Shown one piece after another: positions 25,395-36,596 of a DNA stretch of 64,000 bases (the stretch's first letter is position 1; each line of letters starts with the position of its first letter). The position numbers were made by a program, and so were the translations under genes. Under the pieces are notes generated by a model. That model did no database searches, was not told the origin of the DNA, and worked only from the letters and a program-made list of their open reading frames with translations. The DNA comes from Lithospermum erythrorhizon (lineage: Eukaryota > Streptophyta > Magnoliopsida > Boraginales > Boraginaceae): positions 62,001 through 126,000 of the forward strand of contig JADFUC010001641.1 of assembly GCA_019722365.1 (NCBI GenBank). The letters are read 5' to 3'.

Positions 25395-25745
25395 GATATT
25401 ATCAAAGGACGCGAGTGTCCAAATAAAAGGCGGATGCCTTTATATATCGAACGACGTCAAAAGCGACATACGTCCAACAAAAAGCGCTGACGCTTTCTAT
25501 ATAATCGGAATTTAATGTTCAAAAGGATTTATGTTCAACAAAAGCGGACGCCTACACGAATCTAATGTTTAAAGGACGAGTGTCCCACAAAAGGCGGATG
25601 CCTTTATATATCGAACTATCGTTCAAAGGACATTTGTCCTATGGAAGACTTAACGCCTATATATATATATATCGAATGACGCTCCCAAAGACGTATGTCC
25701 GCCAATAAATTAAGTAATGTCCTTGCATACCGAATGTATTCGAAA
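25395..25745 (+). repeat. Imperfect tandem repeat, unit about 60-75 bp, 5-6 copies
   Basis: Each unit contains variants of AAAGGACGAGTGTCC, CAACAAAAGGCGGATGCC and TTTATATATCGAA. Copies start near 25,404, 25,470, 25,530, 25,575, 25,630 and 25,685. The GGAC...GTCC core is a short inverted repeat within each unit. The array ends about 80 bp before the 3' LTR. Such arrays before the 3' LTR are known from Tat/Ogre-type elements. Confidence 0.7.
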
Positions 25746-25823
25746 ACAGGAATACTAATTACCACGATGGGGAATATGTGGCCTTCTGGGGCGAAGAGCT
25801 CACGCCCTGCCAAGTGGGGGCAT

Positions 25824-26507
25824 TGCTTAAAGAATAAGTTGGGCGATCAATAATAATGGCGGCGAGGGGACATTCAACATGTCTCCTCGCTGTGTTGTTC
25901 AATGATTTCATTTGATTGTTGTGTAGCTCAGGGATATCAATGTATGATAGCCATGCAGCATCCGAAACAAGTTACGTAAAGTGCTCCGCGTCAGTGGAAA
26001 TGGACGGTAGAAAGTCAGCCGGAGACGATGTTAACGCAAACTCTAACAATGTCTTATACTGAAACCACTAAATTTCTCATCTGGGGATAAGCTGCTATAA
26101 GTGCGCACATCCTACATCTAAAAACTACAACATTTTATCTCTAGCCTATTCCTATATATAGACTCCTATCTCCACTCAGAAAGGGATTGTATCTTTATGA
26201 AGAAAAAGACTAAAGGCTTTTAATATATATTTATATATTAAAAAATTCTAGTCAAATATTATTTCCATCACTTAACTAAAGTACAGGCACCTCCTTCCTT
26301 TTCTCTCTTAAAAGTGCACCTGGGACCTACACCACCTAATACTACAAACCACCCAGCGACACATTTATACCGGCTTCTGACGACATATTTAAATCACCAT
26401 CGTTGGGGACTTCTCACATTTCAACACCCGGACAGACTATTCATAGTCTATCGGCCGTCACCACCGCTCCGAAAGAACATTATCGTATCAAAGATATCCA
26501 CAAATGG
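25824..26507 (+). repeat. 3' LTR of element C, first part (interrupted)
   Basis: Matches the 5' LTR from 14,694 in the same order up to the shared AAAGATATCCAC block, where the hAT element begins. A polypurine tract lies just before it. Differences from the 5' copy are numerous small indels and substitutions, indicating an old insertion or poor sequence. Confidence 0.75.
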
Positions 26508-26835
26508 CACGGCTACCGAACGGGCTCTCAGCGGGCCGTCCGGGGCCCGGCCCACCACCCGGCCTCCCGGCCCACTAGATTCCGCGAACGCCCCGGCCCA
26601 CTAATGTTGGACGAACCGGGGCCGAGATCGGGCCCCAAGCCCAGGCCCGCCTCGAGCCCACCCACATTCGCGGTGATTCGCCCGGCCGCGCTCGAGTACC
26701 CCTGTGCCCGCATTAACGCCCGCATCGCTTTATATTAAACGCACTCACTACTAAAACCGGTAAAGAAATAACGCATCAGACACGCGTACCGGCTTATATT
26801 AAACGGTCCCACGTATAATAATGTTATTATTTTAT

Positions 26836-26885
26836 CGGGGTATTAACGTGGTACCTTTTAAAATTAGCGTACCACGCTAATACCC
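26836..26885. repeat. Palindromic unit of the hAT element (left)
   Basis: TATTAACGTGGTACC and GGTACC-less partner GTACCACGCTAATA form a stem with a short AT-rich loop. It is the same unit seen in clusters at 28,478-28,762 and 31,374-31,652. Confidence 0.65.
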
Positions 26886-26899
26886 AAAATGCAAAGAAA

Positions 26900-28330
26900 T
26901 AAGGTATTTGAAATATAATAGTGTTCAATTTAAAACAAACGTGACACACATTAACAACAATTCTAAAGTGAAATCAAATGCGAAATCAAACATATTAATA
27001 TTCGAAATTAGAAAATAAGTAGTTGCATAACATAAAACTAAATTGTTCGAATACTAAACATGAATATAATCAATATTCAAAGCACATTATTCATGGAAAC
27101 ATGTTTTCAAATTGAACTGCATTTGTCTTTACTCTACCTCGCCTCTCGCCTCCAAGCATTCATACGCCCCGCCAATCATACGCCCGCTCGCAACCTTAGC
27201 TGCCCTATATCAACTTTGATACTCTCGCTATCTGGCAACTTAAAAATGTCAAGCGCACCGATTCCTGAATATCGGCCTCTATCGGATGATCCGGGGAATC
27301 CAGGAAGACCCCAAGCCTGTGCCTCTACGCTTCACTCAACGTTGGCCAACAAAGCAGGGTGTACCCATCCCTCAAAAGTAGTCATTGAACCTCCACACTC
27401 ATCTTGAACATCCGCTAAATGTTCAAACACTCCCATTTAGACCGGGCAGAATAATTTCGCCCCACATAAAGACTTCCCCGGCTAATCAATTATTAATAGC
27501 CTTCCCATTTGCAGTCCTTCTTAAAATCAACCCATCTTACATTCTCCAATAGGAACCCTTTGATATTAACTAACAAACGGCATAATCATGCCATATCATG
27601 GTCGACTTTGCCCTTTCACGAAAACATAAGCTTGGGGTGATCAAACGTGGCATATTAACCCATCGCAAATTCAATATAGACCACATAACGAACGAATGCA
27701 AACAACTTAGTTCGGATGCTTGACTAGTAGATGGCAAAAGAATACTGGATACGACTTTCCAAACAAGTTTTTGTATACCATTCAAATTATTCTTATACAC
27801 TATTCCTATTTCTTAACCCCACGATTGTCAGTGTTCTCAGACACACTCAGAATGTTACCGCTAGCTAGTGCACCATCCCTCTTCCGGTAATTTAATATCC
27901 GCACTTGTAACTAAGCATACCAAATGTTTTTATTAAATCGGTTTCCGTTATTTCTCCATCGATATTGTAACGACAACCAAGCACTCCCTCAGTATCATTA
28001 TAACGTAGTCGAACGGATTCATAAAACTTATACACAATGGCGGGATACCAATTACTAGTAAACGTAGTAAATGTGCTAAGTTTGGCATGATCTAAAAATT
28101 GGAATAACAGATTACCATACCGCCTGTCTCTCCTTCATCAAGGTACACATCCCCGCCTGCATCTTGCAGTACCTCCACCTCCTACCTCGAACTTCCTCGG
28201 CCATCGCACCCCCCTACATCTTCTTCCTCTTGTGGTGGTGATTCATGTTGGACTCTCCTCCTATTTTTGTTGCAATTCCTCAATGTACCTTTCTTTGTTT
28301 TGTATTTTTGGTGCCATTTTAGCAAATTGA
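26900..28330 (-). pseudogene. Putative plant transposon protein remnant inside the hAT
   Basis: On the - strand an ATG near 28,318 starts MAPKIQNKERYIEELQQK before a stop. Further on (28,080-27,910) the frame reads WYPAIVYKFYESVRLRYND and GEITETDLIKTFGM. This resembles the domain called putative plant transposon protein (V-x-x-F-Y-A-N-L ... G-x-x-I-x-x-x-x-I-x-x-x-L-G-L). A 76-codon - frame follows at 27,570-27,800. Frameshifts break it. The family call rests on pattern memory only; it could be cargo or part of the element's own second gene. Confidence 0.35.
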
Positions 28331-28477
28331 TACTAATATAATGTAACGAACTAATTGAAAGATGATTTATGTAGGAATCAAGATCGAAGTTTGAGAGAAT
28401 TTTGTTTTGAAGTTTGGAGCCTGGAGTAAAATGTGTTTCAAATTGAATGTTAGAATCTCTATTATTTCATTTCTCAT

Positions 28478-28762
28478 GATTAACGTGGTACCGCTATAAA
28501 TACACGCAAAAATTACGAATCCATACTGGCGACATTTTTCGATTAACCGTGAAAGTACCGTGTACTGCGGTAAATGGGTACCACGCTTAATCCAAAAAAT
28601 GGTAGTAAAGTAGAAGTGCGTTTACTTTTGATTAAACGTGGTATCGCTAAGCATTAATGCACCACGCTTTATTCCTAAAAAGGCGTAACTTTTAGTTTTT
28701 TTTGCATTTTTGATAAACGTGGTACCTGCGGTACTTTGTAACGTACCACGCTTAATTCAATA
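28478..28762. repeat. Cluster of palindromic units, 3' of the hAT transposase
   Basis: Four units share the scheme TTAAACGTGGTACCGC, 10-15 bases, then a GTACCACGCTTAA-like arm (near 28,478, 28,540, 28,630 and 28,708). Arms of each unit are roughly complementary. Subterminal repeats are the usual transposase binding sites in hAT elements; here they are hairpins rather than simple hexamers. Confidence 0.7.
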
Positions 28763-28917
28763 AGTTTAAAAAAATACGCTTTATTGTATGGAATAAAAGT
28801 AAATATTTTATTATTTGCCGCTCACAGCTTATACTGTAAGGGCCAGAGTTTATGATTTTCCTTCAATAATACAAAAGTTATAAAGCTTACAAACTAAGCA
28901 ATTCTAATCATCATAAA

Positions 28918-31029
28918 TTAATTCATCTCTCGGACTCTTCTTTGTCGGAGTCTTTCAACGCTCATTGTGTTTCTCTCTCTTCGCCTTCTCCACCCCTCTT
29001 CCTCAATGTCACTAAGATCATCGAATACTATCTTTCTTTCCCTTCGCTCCATGATCGTGTCTTTATCTCGCATCCTATGCTCAGCCCAATCCCTTGATGC
29101 ACACACATACTCAATCGCCGGCTTGTAAGTCTTGAACGCCTTTGAGCAGACAGAAGCCGCCATGCCAATGCGGATTCACTAGCTATTGCCCATTATTGGG
29201 GATAGAAAATACTTTTTGCCATCTTAGACAAGACCTTGAAACAAGGCTTCCTTGCTCGCCCACCATTTTAATATATCAAAAGGATTTTTACCAATATATT
29301 GACTCAATTCAAAGTTAGTAGTTGTAAATATCGAAAGTTTAATTCCATTCGTGTCTATGAACGATTGATCAATTTCACCCAAAGCTCGTGAACGCATTTC
29401 TAAGGTGACCATGCTGGAATTTTATTTTAATTTCCGCACATTAAAAACTTTGTATACTACTTAGCGCCTTACCTTGTCCATACCCTTTGATTGGTATTTT
29501 CTGAAGGGCATGTTATATACGCTTTCAATTCCATCTTCCGGCTTTTTGAACATCAAAAACTCTTTTAGTTCCGGATTAAAGCGTGGTAGCAGCATTCATA
29601 ATATCATTTCACATAGAAATTAAAATGCTTTAATTTAGCGCAGGATCCAAGATTATACCAATTTCATATATGCATGTATATGATGCAGAAAATATTTTAA
29701 AAACTTATCTTCCATATTCGGAATCATATCGCTAGCAAATACATAATAATAATTTTTATAAGCTTAGTCATATGAATGGAGAGATTAACGACACATTCTA
29801 AAAGCAAGATGAATATTTGGCTCGGATTGAGTTGAAAAAACTTTAGTATAATCTTTAAGTGGCTCTAGAAACTTAAGTAATTCATAACAATGTTTCCAAT
29901 TAGTATATGTGAGTGGTACATAATACTCACCAATCGGAGCATACTTCTCATAAAAATCGGAGATTTCTTCCTTATACATATATGCACGAACTAGTAGATC
30001 GTAAGTCGAGTTCCATCTAGTTTCACAATCCAAAATTAATTTCTTAAACTTCTTACCGGAAGCCTCAACCATTTTTTTTATTCATGTCTCTACCCATCCA
30101 TTAACAACAAAATTAGACTGCTTTACGACCAGAAAATAAACTCATCCCAAACAACTTTATTCCATCTTTAGTAACCACTAAAGGATCTATTACAAACATC
30201 TAACATGAAAGGTCACTAAATCCTGGGTTTAATAGGCATCTTAATTTTTCGATTGAAACGGTATTAATGGATTATTAATAAATTAGAAATTGAAGCAATC
30301 TTATTCAAACATTTGTAATCATTGGCACGCGAGTATACTTCTTCAAATTTGAATATTGCCATGTTTAGCACCCGATCTAAAATATATAATTCTTTGTAAG
30401 ACCCACCATCAATCCAAATTTACATGTTACACACATTATATCAAAATCCAAAGATTACCAATATCACTAGTCAAACACATTTTATAAGGCAAATTCATAA
30501 GAGTGTTACTCTAGAAGATCTCTTTTCTTATTTTTAAATTATTTAAAAGATGTGCTCAGAAAGAAGACGGGATAATGTGATAGCTCGGGATTAACGACAT
30601 TTTGAATCCATTTAGTAAAACGCCATCCATCACAATGATTAAAAGGCAAAGAACTACCGATCATAAATTTCATAGTTTCAATCCTATAAGCCAAGATACT
30701 AAAAAAAAGTTCTACCGGTTCGATATCAATAGTTCCTTACTCAATCTCTCCCAATCGCTTATCTTTAGTGATCTGCTTAATCAGCTAAGTGTCTAGGCAA
30801 GATGACCAGCTTCCCCGCTTACTCCCCATCTGCTTTCCATGATAGAGATGCCTTACACCTTATACAAGTTGCCGCTTGTTTTTCACGATCTCCATTAAAA
30901 TATTTCCAAACCATGTTTTTTCCTTTCATTAGTAGTATCCGTGAGTAATGGGATTAGAGTTAATATAACGGGTAGTTCGTCCATACGATTATCATCCTCT
31001 AAATTAACATAATCATTAGACATAGACAT
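28918..31029 (-). pseudogene. hAT transposase (BED-type, RICESLEEPER-like), broken
   Basis: A start at 31,029 (MSMSNDYVNLEDDN) leads, after a shift, to VWKYFNGDREKQAATCIRC, a BED zinc-finger start. At 30,072-29,785 an open frame holds LILDCETRWNSTYDLL and NWKHCYELLKFLEPL, core hAT motifs. At 29,412-29,224 FELSQYIGKNPFDILKWW marks the start of the C-terminal dimerisation domain. At 29,163 a degraded ASES-type motif leads to an ending that resembles P-x-x-V-E-x-x-V-C-x-x-D-W. Order and spacing fit a hAT transposase of normal length, split into at least four frames. DAYSLEEPER/RICESLEEPER proteins are domesticated members; this one is clearly decayed. Confidence 0.8.
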
Positions 31030-31373
31030 ACTAGCACTAGCACCTTGGAAATATTTTTACCAAGATTACGCTTGATGCCACAATTTGTAGTAGAAACAAA
31101 TATCACAATTTATAAAGTTGGTAGATAATACCGAACCGAGATGGAGCAATGTAGATTGTGATTGTAGATTGTAATGAATAAACTCTACGCCTTTGAGATA
31201 GAATTCCTTAAATTTCAATATAATTCTTCAATATAAGATTTTGAGATTAAGCTTGTTATTGCTTTGAGTTTGCTTACAAACGATTTTAATCATGAAACGG
31301 GCGAAGCATTATCCCCCTTTTATAGACATCTCCATGGTGTTTTTTGACTTTCTCTAGAACGCCATATCGCTTA

Positions 31374-31652
31374 AATTAAACGCATTTCACGCTTAGTACG
31401 TAAACAGTCGCTATGTTGCCGCTGGTATAAACGTGGTACCGTTTAATTTAAATCTGTACCATGCTTAGTACAAAAATAAAGCCGTTATAGAAGGGTTCAG
31501 AATAAACGTGGTAATCGCTTTGATCGACGGGTACAATGTTTATTCATACAAGTAGCCGTTTATTACATTATAGACGCGGCCAAAACTAGCCGTTGGAGTT
31601 TATCAAACGTGGTACCGCTTTAAAACCAAATCTGCATTCACGCTTAAATCGT
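31374..31652. repeat. Cluster of palindromic units, 5' of the hAT transposase
   Basis: At least three units (31,425-31,472, 31,502-31,547 and 31,603-31,652) and a half unit near 31,378 repeat the AAACGTGGTACCG core with a complementary GTACCATGCTTA-like arm. They mirror the cluster on the other side of the transposase. Confidence 0.7.
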
Positions 31653-31804
31653 AAAATGGTCGAAAGCATTATTATTATGCGGACAAACGTTACGTTAAGC
31701 GCCCATCATGCCCCTTCAAACTTGCGTTAGCCCGGGCCGGGCCGGTTCGCGGGCGCCTTCGCCCGCCGAACTTGCTTACCCGGCCAGCCGGTTCGCTAGT
31801 CATG

Positions 31805-31985
31805 GCTATCCACGCCTACCCGGCGCTATTCACATATCGCCGTGTTTATTTTCTTTGCGCTGGACGCACTGGGCCTCGCTTGCTCTAACTTAGGCATCTG
31901 AGACCCCTTCCCCCGGTTGGGTTTGGTGTGCTCGAGCCAATGAAAGCTTAAAGTTAAGACCCTAAGAGCTCTCTGTCATTGGCTG
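31805..31985 (+). repeat. 3' LTR of element C, second part
   Basis: After the hAT, TATCCACGCCTACC resumes the LTR as in the 5' copy at 15,355-15,368. TTTATTT...GCGC, CTTGCTCTAACTTAGG and CCCTTCC follow in the same order. The precise end is uncertain. Confidence 0.65.
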
Positions 31986-32630
31986 ACCGACAGATAAAGA
32001 ATCTGGCGACTTGACATCGGCGAATATTTATCGTTACCAACAATCATACATTATACATCATACAAGTACTTTAAGAAACATAATTATAGGAAACCTTCAA
32101 ACAGATGGGTTCATCTTACACGCACTAACGATAATTAAGCTTCGTGGTGAAGAGAGTTCGTTGAATAATTAAATATATGGTGTTGGGTGCAGAGGGTCCC
32201 AAGAAATTTCAGTTGCATGTGCAGATTAGAATAGTAGGAGTAATATGTTTCATCCACTATGAAAATAACACAAGCGTGATTGATGCAGTCTTTTAGTCTT
32301 TAGCACTTTATTATTATATGCGGTTCTTATTATGATCGAACATACAAATATCAAGCCCTAGAATTCGATTGGATAAAGCCGGGAAAGCCAAGTATTAGTC
32401 AAGTCAAGTCCGCCCAACATGTTAAAATATCAAAACATTTTCTAGATTATTCTCAAATATGATAGTAAAGATTTACCTAGAATTTACATAATGTATAAAA
32501 TCTAAAACTAAAATGATGTAATTAGTGAATGTTCTAGAGCCTAAGTCTCTAGAATAATGGTGAAAGATTAAGTTGGCCAAACAACCAATATGTTATAAAA
32601 ATGACAAAAATAAATACTCCGTAATATACT

Positions 32631-32650
32631 AACTGAACTGAACTGAACTG
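32631..32650 (+). repeat. (AACTG)4 microsatellite
   Basis: Four perfect pentamers followed by a diverged fifth (AATTG). Confidence 0.9.
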
Positions 32651-33277
32651 AATTGAATATCAATTACTTGGATATGAAATATAATATTGTGTCCTATTTA
32701 TAGATGGGGCATCAGTTTTCTTAAATTTTTCTCTAAAATTCACGCTCAATCATCATTTTTGTTACTTTAGCAGCTTTCTTATTATTCACCTAAAATATAA
32801 AAATTGAGTATTTCAAGATTTTCATTACCGTAAAAGAAAAGTTCAAGCATGAGAAAGACAATATAGGGAGATAACAAATTTGGGGTGTTCGCAAAATTTT
32901 TTGGGGCTCAAATTATTTTAGCGGAGGTGAAAAAATACTATTTTGTTCATTTTGGATATTTTCAGTTTCTACTCCTATAGCTTTTATTGGAGTTGATGTA
33001 CATGCTCTAATTAGCCACTAAGACACTAAATTGTATAAACCAAATAATTATGGCCCGATATGTGGACCGAACTCATGGTCGCTCCCACTAGCCTATTATT
33101 CTATCACTCTCCCTCAAGCTTATGATAATTTGATAGAATTGTCATGTGTTTGCAACAATAAGAAAATATCGGCGGAAGAACGTCCATAGAAAAAAAAACA
33201 TCAGCGAAAGAACAACTCCGAAAAACCAAAACTTCTACGGAAGAACATCGCCAGAAAACCAAGCAATACCCACCAAG

Positions 33278-33430
33278 AACGCCTTTCTTTTCGACATTGT
33301 CAGAGTTTAGTCATAAGGGAACTCCTTTCTTTTAGAGCCCTTCAAAATTCAAACAGACAAAGAACGTCTTTCTTTTCGGACCTCGACAAAATTAGTATTA
33401 CTTATGAACTCCATTCTTTTCAAACGCAAC
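33278..33430 (+). repeat. Tandem repeat with GAACGCCTTTCTTTTC core
   Basis: Three to four copies of a unit of about 50 bp, each starting with GAAC(G/T)(C/T)C(T/A)TTCTTTTC or a close variant. Just upstream (33,170-33,265), GGAAGAAC...CCGAAAAACC motifs also repeat. This texture is familiar from LTRs of some copia-type elements, but no coding region accompanies it. Confidence 0.55.
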
Positions 33431-34094
33431 ATAATCGTACCAATTGGTTTTAGGATGAAACTAATCCTTGGACACTTATTATGGTATTAGGCTAATCCAT
33501 TAATAAATTATATGTGTAACCCTGCCTAGCTAGTTGATATGATCCATAATGGACCGGGCATTCAATATTGTGGTTAAAGTGGATTAAGTTACACTTGCCG
33601 GAGGGAATGAAGAAAACCAATCCCACATTCAAAGTTTAATATAATGAAGACTAATTAAGATTCTTGAATAATACTGTAATTTCCCCTTAAGGTTAATTAT
33701 TTCCAACTCAGATATAAGATTCTTCACCTTGACGCCAATTTAATAAATTCTAAGGACAAAATATTATTGATAATTATTGTTGCTTATTACAATAGAAGTG
33801 ACCACTATATATAGATAAACCAATACTAAACTTAAACCTAATATAATAGCTAGGTCCAATACTCGGACCGAACTCTTGTCTTAATAACACTCGTCCAATA
33901 CTCTAATACAATTAATACTTGTCTTAGTGGTAATGTGGTATACTAATTAACATACTAATTCGAACTTGGAAAGTAACATATCAAATTTTGATCGATATCA
34001 TATCCATTAATCTGGCCATTACACCCACTTAATAGACTAATGATATATGATTAGAGCCTAAAAAGATATATGCTTGGAAGAGTATTTCTTGATT

Positions 34095-34230
34095 ATCTAC
34101 ATGTTTCAAGCGTCCACTCAGAATATTTTTAGAAGATTTTGGGTCTTTCTGTACATATTTCAGGCATCCACACTGAGGATATTTTGAAAATTTATGGTCT
34201 CAAGTATTCAGCTTCAAACGCCACTCTATG
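34095..34230 (+). repeat. Tandem repeat, unit about 54 bp, 2.5 copies
   Basis: Units share TACATGTTTCAAGCGTCCAC, then A(G)GATATTTT and GGTCT. The third copy is partial. Confidence 0.6.
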
Positions 34231-34259
34231 GCACTTTAATGCTATTTCACATGCTCTTG

Positions 34260-34350
34260 ATGGATTTCAACAATTACTTGTACTTTAAGTGATATCTAAT
34301 CTCGTTGGATTTCAACAATTACGTATACTTTGAGTGATATCTAATCGAAA
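34260..34350 (+). repeat. Direct duplication of about 45 bp
   Basis: GGATTTCAACAATTAC and AGTGATATCTAATC occur twice at the same spacing with only a few differences. Confidence 0.8.
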
Positions 34351-35338
34351 ATGATGATTATGCATCTTATTGAGTTAATCCAATATTATTTTTCTCTCAT
34401 TCCATAATTAATGCCCTAAATGTAGAAGACCCAAATAGAGGATCAAGCTTAGAGAAACAAAACAAGATGTTCAACAAAAACGGCTGTTGTTCATACAATA
34501 AAAGAACTTATATAAAGGCTTGTAATTATGTCCCTACAAGTATCATATCTTTGACAAACCAAATGAAAGAACAAGCTCTCAGTTGGGTACAACATTAGAT
34601 CTTTTAATGACAAGAATGCCCCTAGTTGTTGAATGCAATTAAATTCATTATGTCATCTGATTAACGGCTTAACCACCCGTGGGCCGTACTACCCATAGCA
34701 CTACCACATATGGAAAGAAATTGGGTGGGTGGGGGGTGTATTATTAAAATATACCCACATGTTAATTTATTACTAAATGACCTCAAAAATCTAATGTAAG
34801 TGTAATTCGATATTACCCTTAAAACTCTGGCCCAGTGGACTTTGGGGTGCTAAGCATTAAGACAATTACTACGCCGTAAAAAGCATGGGCCGCCAGGGAT
34901 CTAATTAAAAATTAGACCGATAATTCGGTGAGAATTCCATTAATTAGTCTTTAAATTAGCATGACCAATTCAACCTTTTTGTATACTAGTAAAGTAGACG
35001 TGCGATGCATGACATGTAATCGATTTCTCAAATATTTGATACAATTTTTATGTTTAATTTGAAATCATTCTAAAATTGTGTAAAAACTTACACTCTTTTA
35101 AATTTTTTTCTAATTATTTCGATGCAAGAAAACGTGATTTCACTGTTCATCATCATTATCAGATTTGTTCAAATTGGTATGATTTAAAAAAGTATAATTT
35201 AAATTTTTATGTATCCCAATATATAAAATTCATATTTCCATGGAATTAAATAACAATATTAATAAAAAATAATAATTTCTACTAAATCATGTATAGTTAT
35301 TTAACTAATACCTATTATAATAATAATATCAATAGTTC

Positions 35339-35340
<2 letters not shown>

Positions 35341-35376
<36 letters not shown>
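35341..35376 (+). repeat. (TAA)12 microsatellite
   Basis: Twelve uninterrupted TAA units, flanked by further diverged copies on the left. Confidence 0.9.
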
Positions 35377-35379
<3 letters not shown>

Positions 35380-35401
35380 TAGTTCTACATAAAATATATT
35401 A

Positions 35402-35661
35402 CTCCTTCCGTTTTTTTATTTTTCGCTTTACCAATTTTCACATGGGGACAAGTTAAAGTTAAAAAATTAATCAAAAATTACACCGAAAAACGTAGACCAC
35501 AATCATTTAAAACTATATCATTGTTGGTTGATAATTTCATAAAGAAGTAGCCAAAAGTACATTAAAAATGAAGATAATTTTCTACGCTGTATCAACAAAG
35601 AGATTTCAAAACAAAAAATTTGGGGATTAAAAAACGATAAATAAATAAAAAATCGAGGGAG
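35402..35661. mobile_element. Stowaway-like MITE (Tc1/mariner type), 260 bp
   Basis: The left end CTCCTTCCGTTTTTTTATTT and the reverse complement of the right end, CTCCCTCGATTTTTTATTTA, form the terminal inverted repeats. A TA dinucleotide flanks both sides (35,400-35,401 and 35,662-35,663). Size, termini and TA target fit Stowaway elements. It has no coding capacity. Confidence 0.85.
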
Positions 35662-36390
35662 TATTATTTAACTAACACAAATTATTAAAGATTGAAAATT
35701 CATATACGTATTTAAAACCAATATTTCATGAAAGAAGTAATAAATTAATAATATAATATAATGAGACATGCATAATTCTCAAAGAATCGAATCACGAAAG
35801 CTATACGTACAAAATCGTTGTAATAATTACGTTATTCAACGCATACATTCGAATCATTAAACATGCAATCAGCAGATAAATAAATAAAGTTAATTAAAAA
35901 AGCCTACAATTATAAAGATATACGCTAAATCGAGCATGACGTGATCATCTTCAAACCGCACGAGTTTAAAGGCTTAATGATTCCCTTCCAATCGATGAAT
36001 AATTAATACTACCTTATTTTTATTGAGCATTTCGTATATCGAGTAGCTGAACTTTTATATATTTATTAAAGCCAATAAGTAATTAAGTAATTAATTCACA
36101 AAGCTTCTACCTCGATATACGAAACCGCCAAATAAAAAAATTAGCGGAGTAGTAGCTAATCCTATTAACTCCTAACTTTATTTTTTAATAAAACGATAAT
36201 TTGGGAGACAGAATGCCAAGTGGAAGAAACTCAACGCTTATTTTAAGTAAAAATTTTATCAAAATAGTATATTTTTAATAATACGATATTTTATCAAAAT
36301 TATGTGTATTATAAGACTACAAAATTTGTCAAAGTGGACAATTTTTTTTTGGATGAGTTGAGTAGGTCCTAAAATGAACATTTTTTCTCC

Positions 36391-36398
36391 TATAAAAT
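36391..36398 (+). promoter_or_regulatory. TATA box of the beta-expansin gene
   Basis: TATAAAAT lies about 200 bp upstream of the chosen start codon, in AT-rich promoter DNA. The leader would begin near 36,420-36,430. Confidence 0.5.
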
Positions 36399-36596
36399 AA
36401 CCACCTAAGCTTTCTATGTGTTTCAAGAAACAGAGTAAACATAAAACTCCTCCGTCTACACTGCGCTAATTCTAAGTTTTAACTACCTTGTCGGTAGATA
36501 ACTACTTCCTTGGTTGCTCCACCACCGGAACTGAATTCCAAGGTGGTTGTAGTAGGCGGCGCCACCCACATTTCCCCTTTTTCATGTTCTTTCATA

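Larger units (their letters stand above)
15493..25823 (+). mobile_element. Internal region of Tat-like gypsy element C, + strand
   Basis: The region between the two LTR copies carries gag, protease, RT, RNase H, second RNase H and integrase remnants in + orientation from 16,640 to 21,540. A non-pol 3' region of about 4.3 kb follows, with an antisense reading frame, an AT microsatellite and a tandem repeat. A purine-rich stretch (AAGTGGGGG, 25,812-25,820) immediately before the 3' LTR fits a polypurine tract. All coding parts contain stops and frameshifts. Confidence 0.75.
26508..31804 (-). mobile_element. hAT-superfamily DNA transposon inserted in the 3' LTR of element C
   Basis: The left end begins CACGGCTACCGAACGGGCT. 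The reverse complement of the right end begins CATGACTAGCGAACCGGCT, an imperfect terminal inverted repeat. Both ends continue into GGGCC/CCGG-rich DNA, common in plant hAT termini. TATCCAC occurs on both flanks (26,495-26,501 and 31,807-31,813), consistent with target duplication, and the interrupted LTR resumes on the right. It contains a broken hAT transposase, a second - strand coding remnant and clusters of palindromes. It is about 5.3 kb and presumably immobile. Confidence 0.7.
31986..36380. other. AT-rich intergenic DNA with relic LTR-like repeats
   Basis: No coding signal was found. It contains an AACTG microsatellite, repeated blocks at 33,278-33,430, 34,095-34,230 and 34,260-34,350 suggesting old copia-type LTR material, a TAA microsatellite and a MITE, each listed separately. 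The rest is low-complexity AT-rich sequence. Confidence 0.5.

Noticed and set aside
25395..25745. Spaced repeats that might suggest a CRISPR array
   Set aside because: Units are direct tandem copies without unique spacers, inside a plant retrotransposon.
26314..26738. Pro/Gly-rich + strand frames of 96 and 111 codons
   Set aside because: They span the LTR to hAT junction and reflect the GGGCC-rich transposon end.
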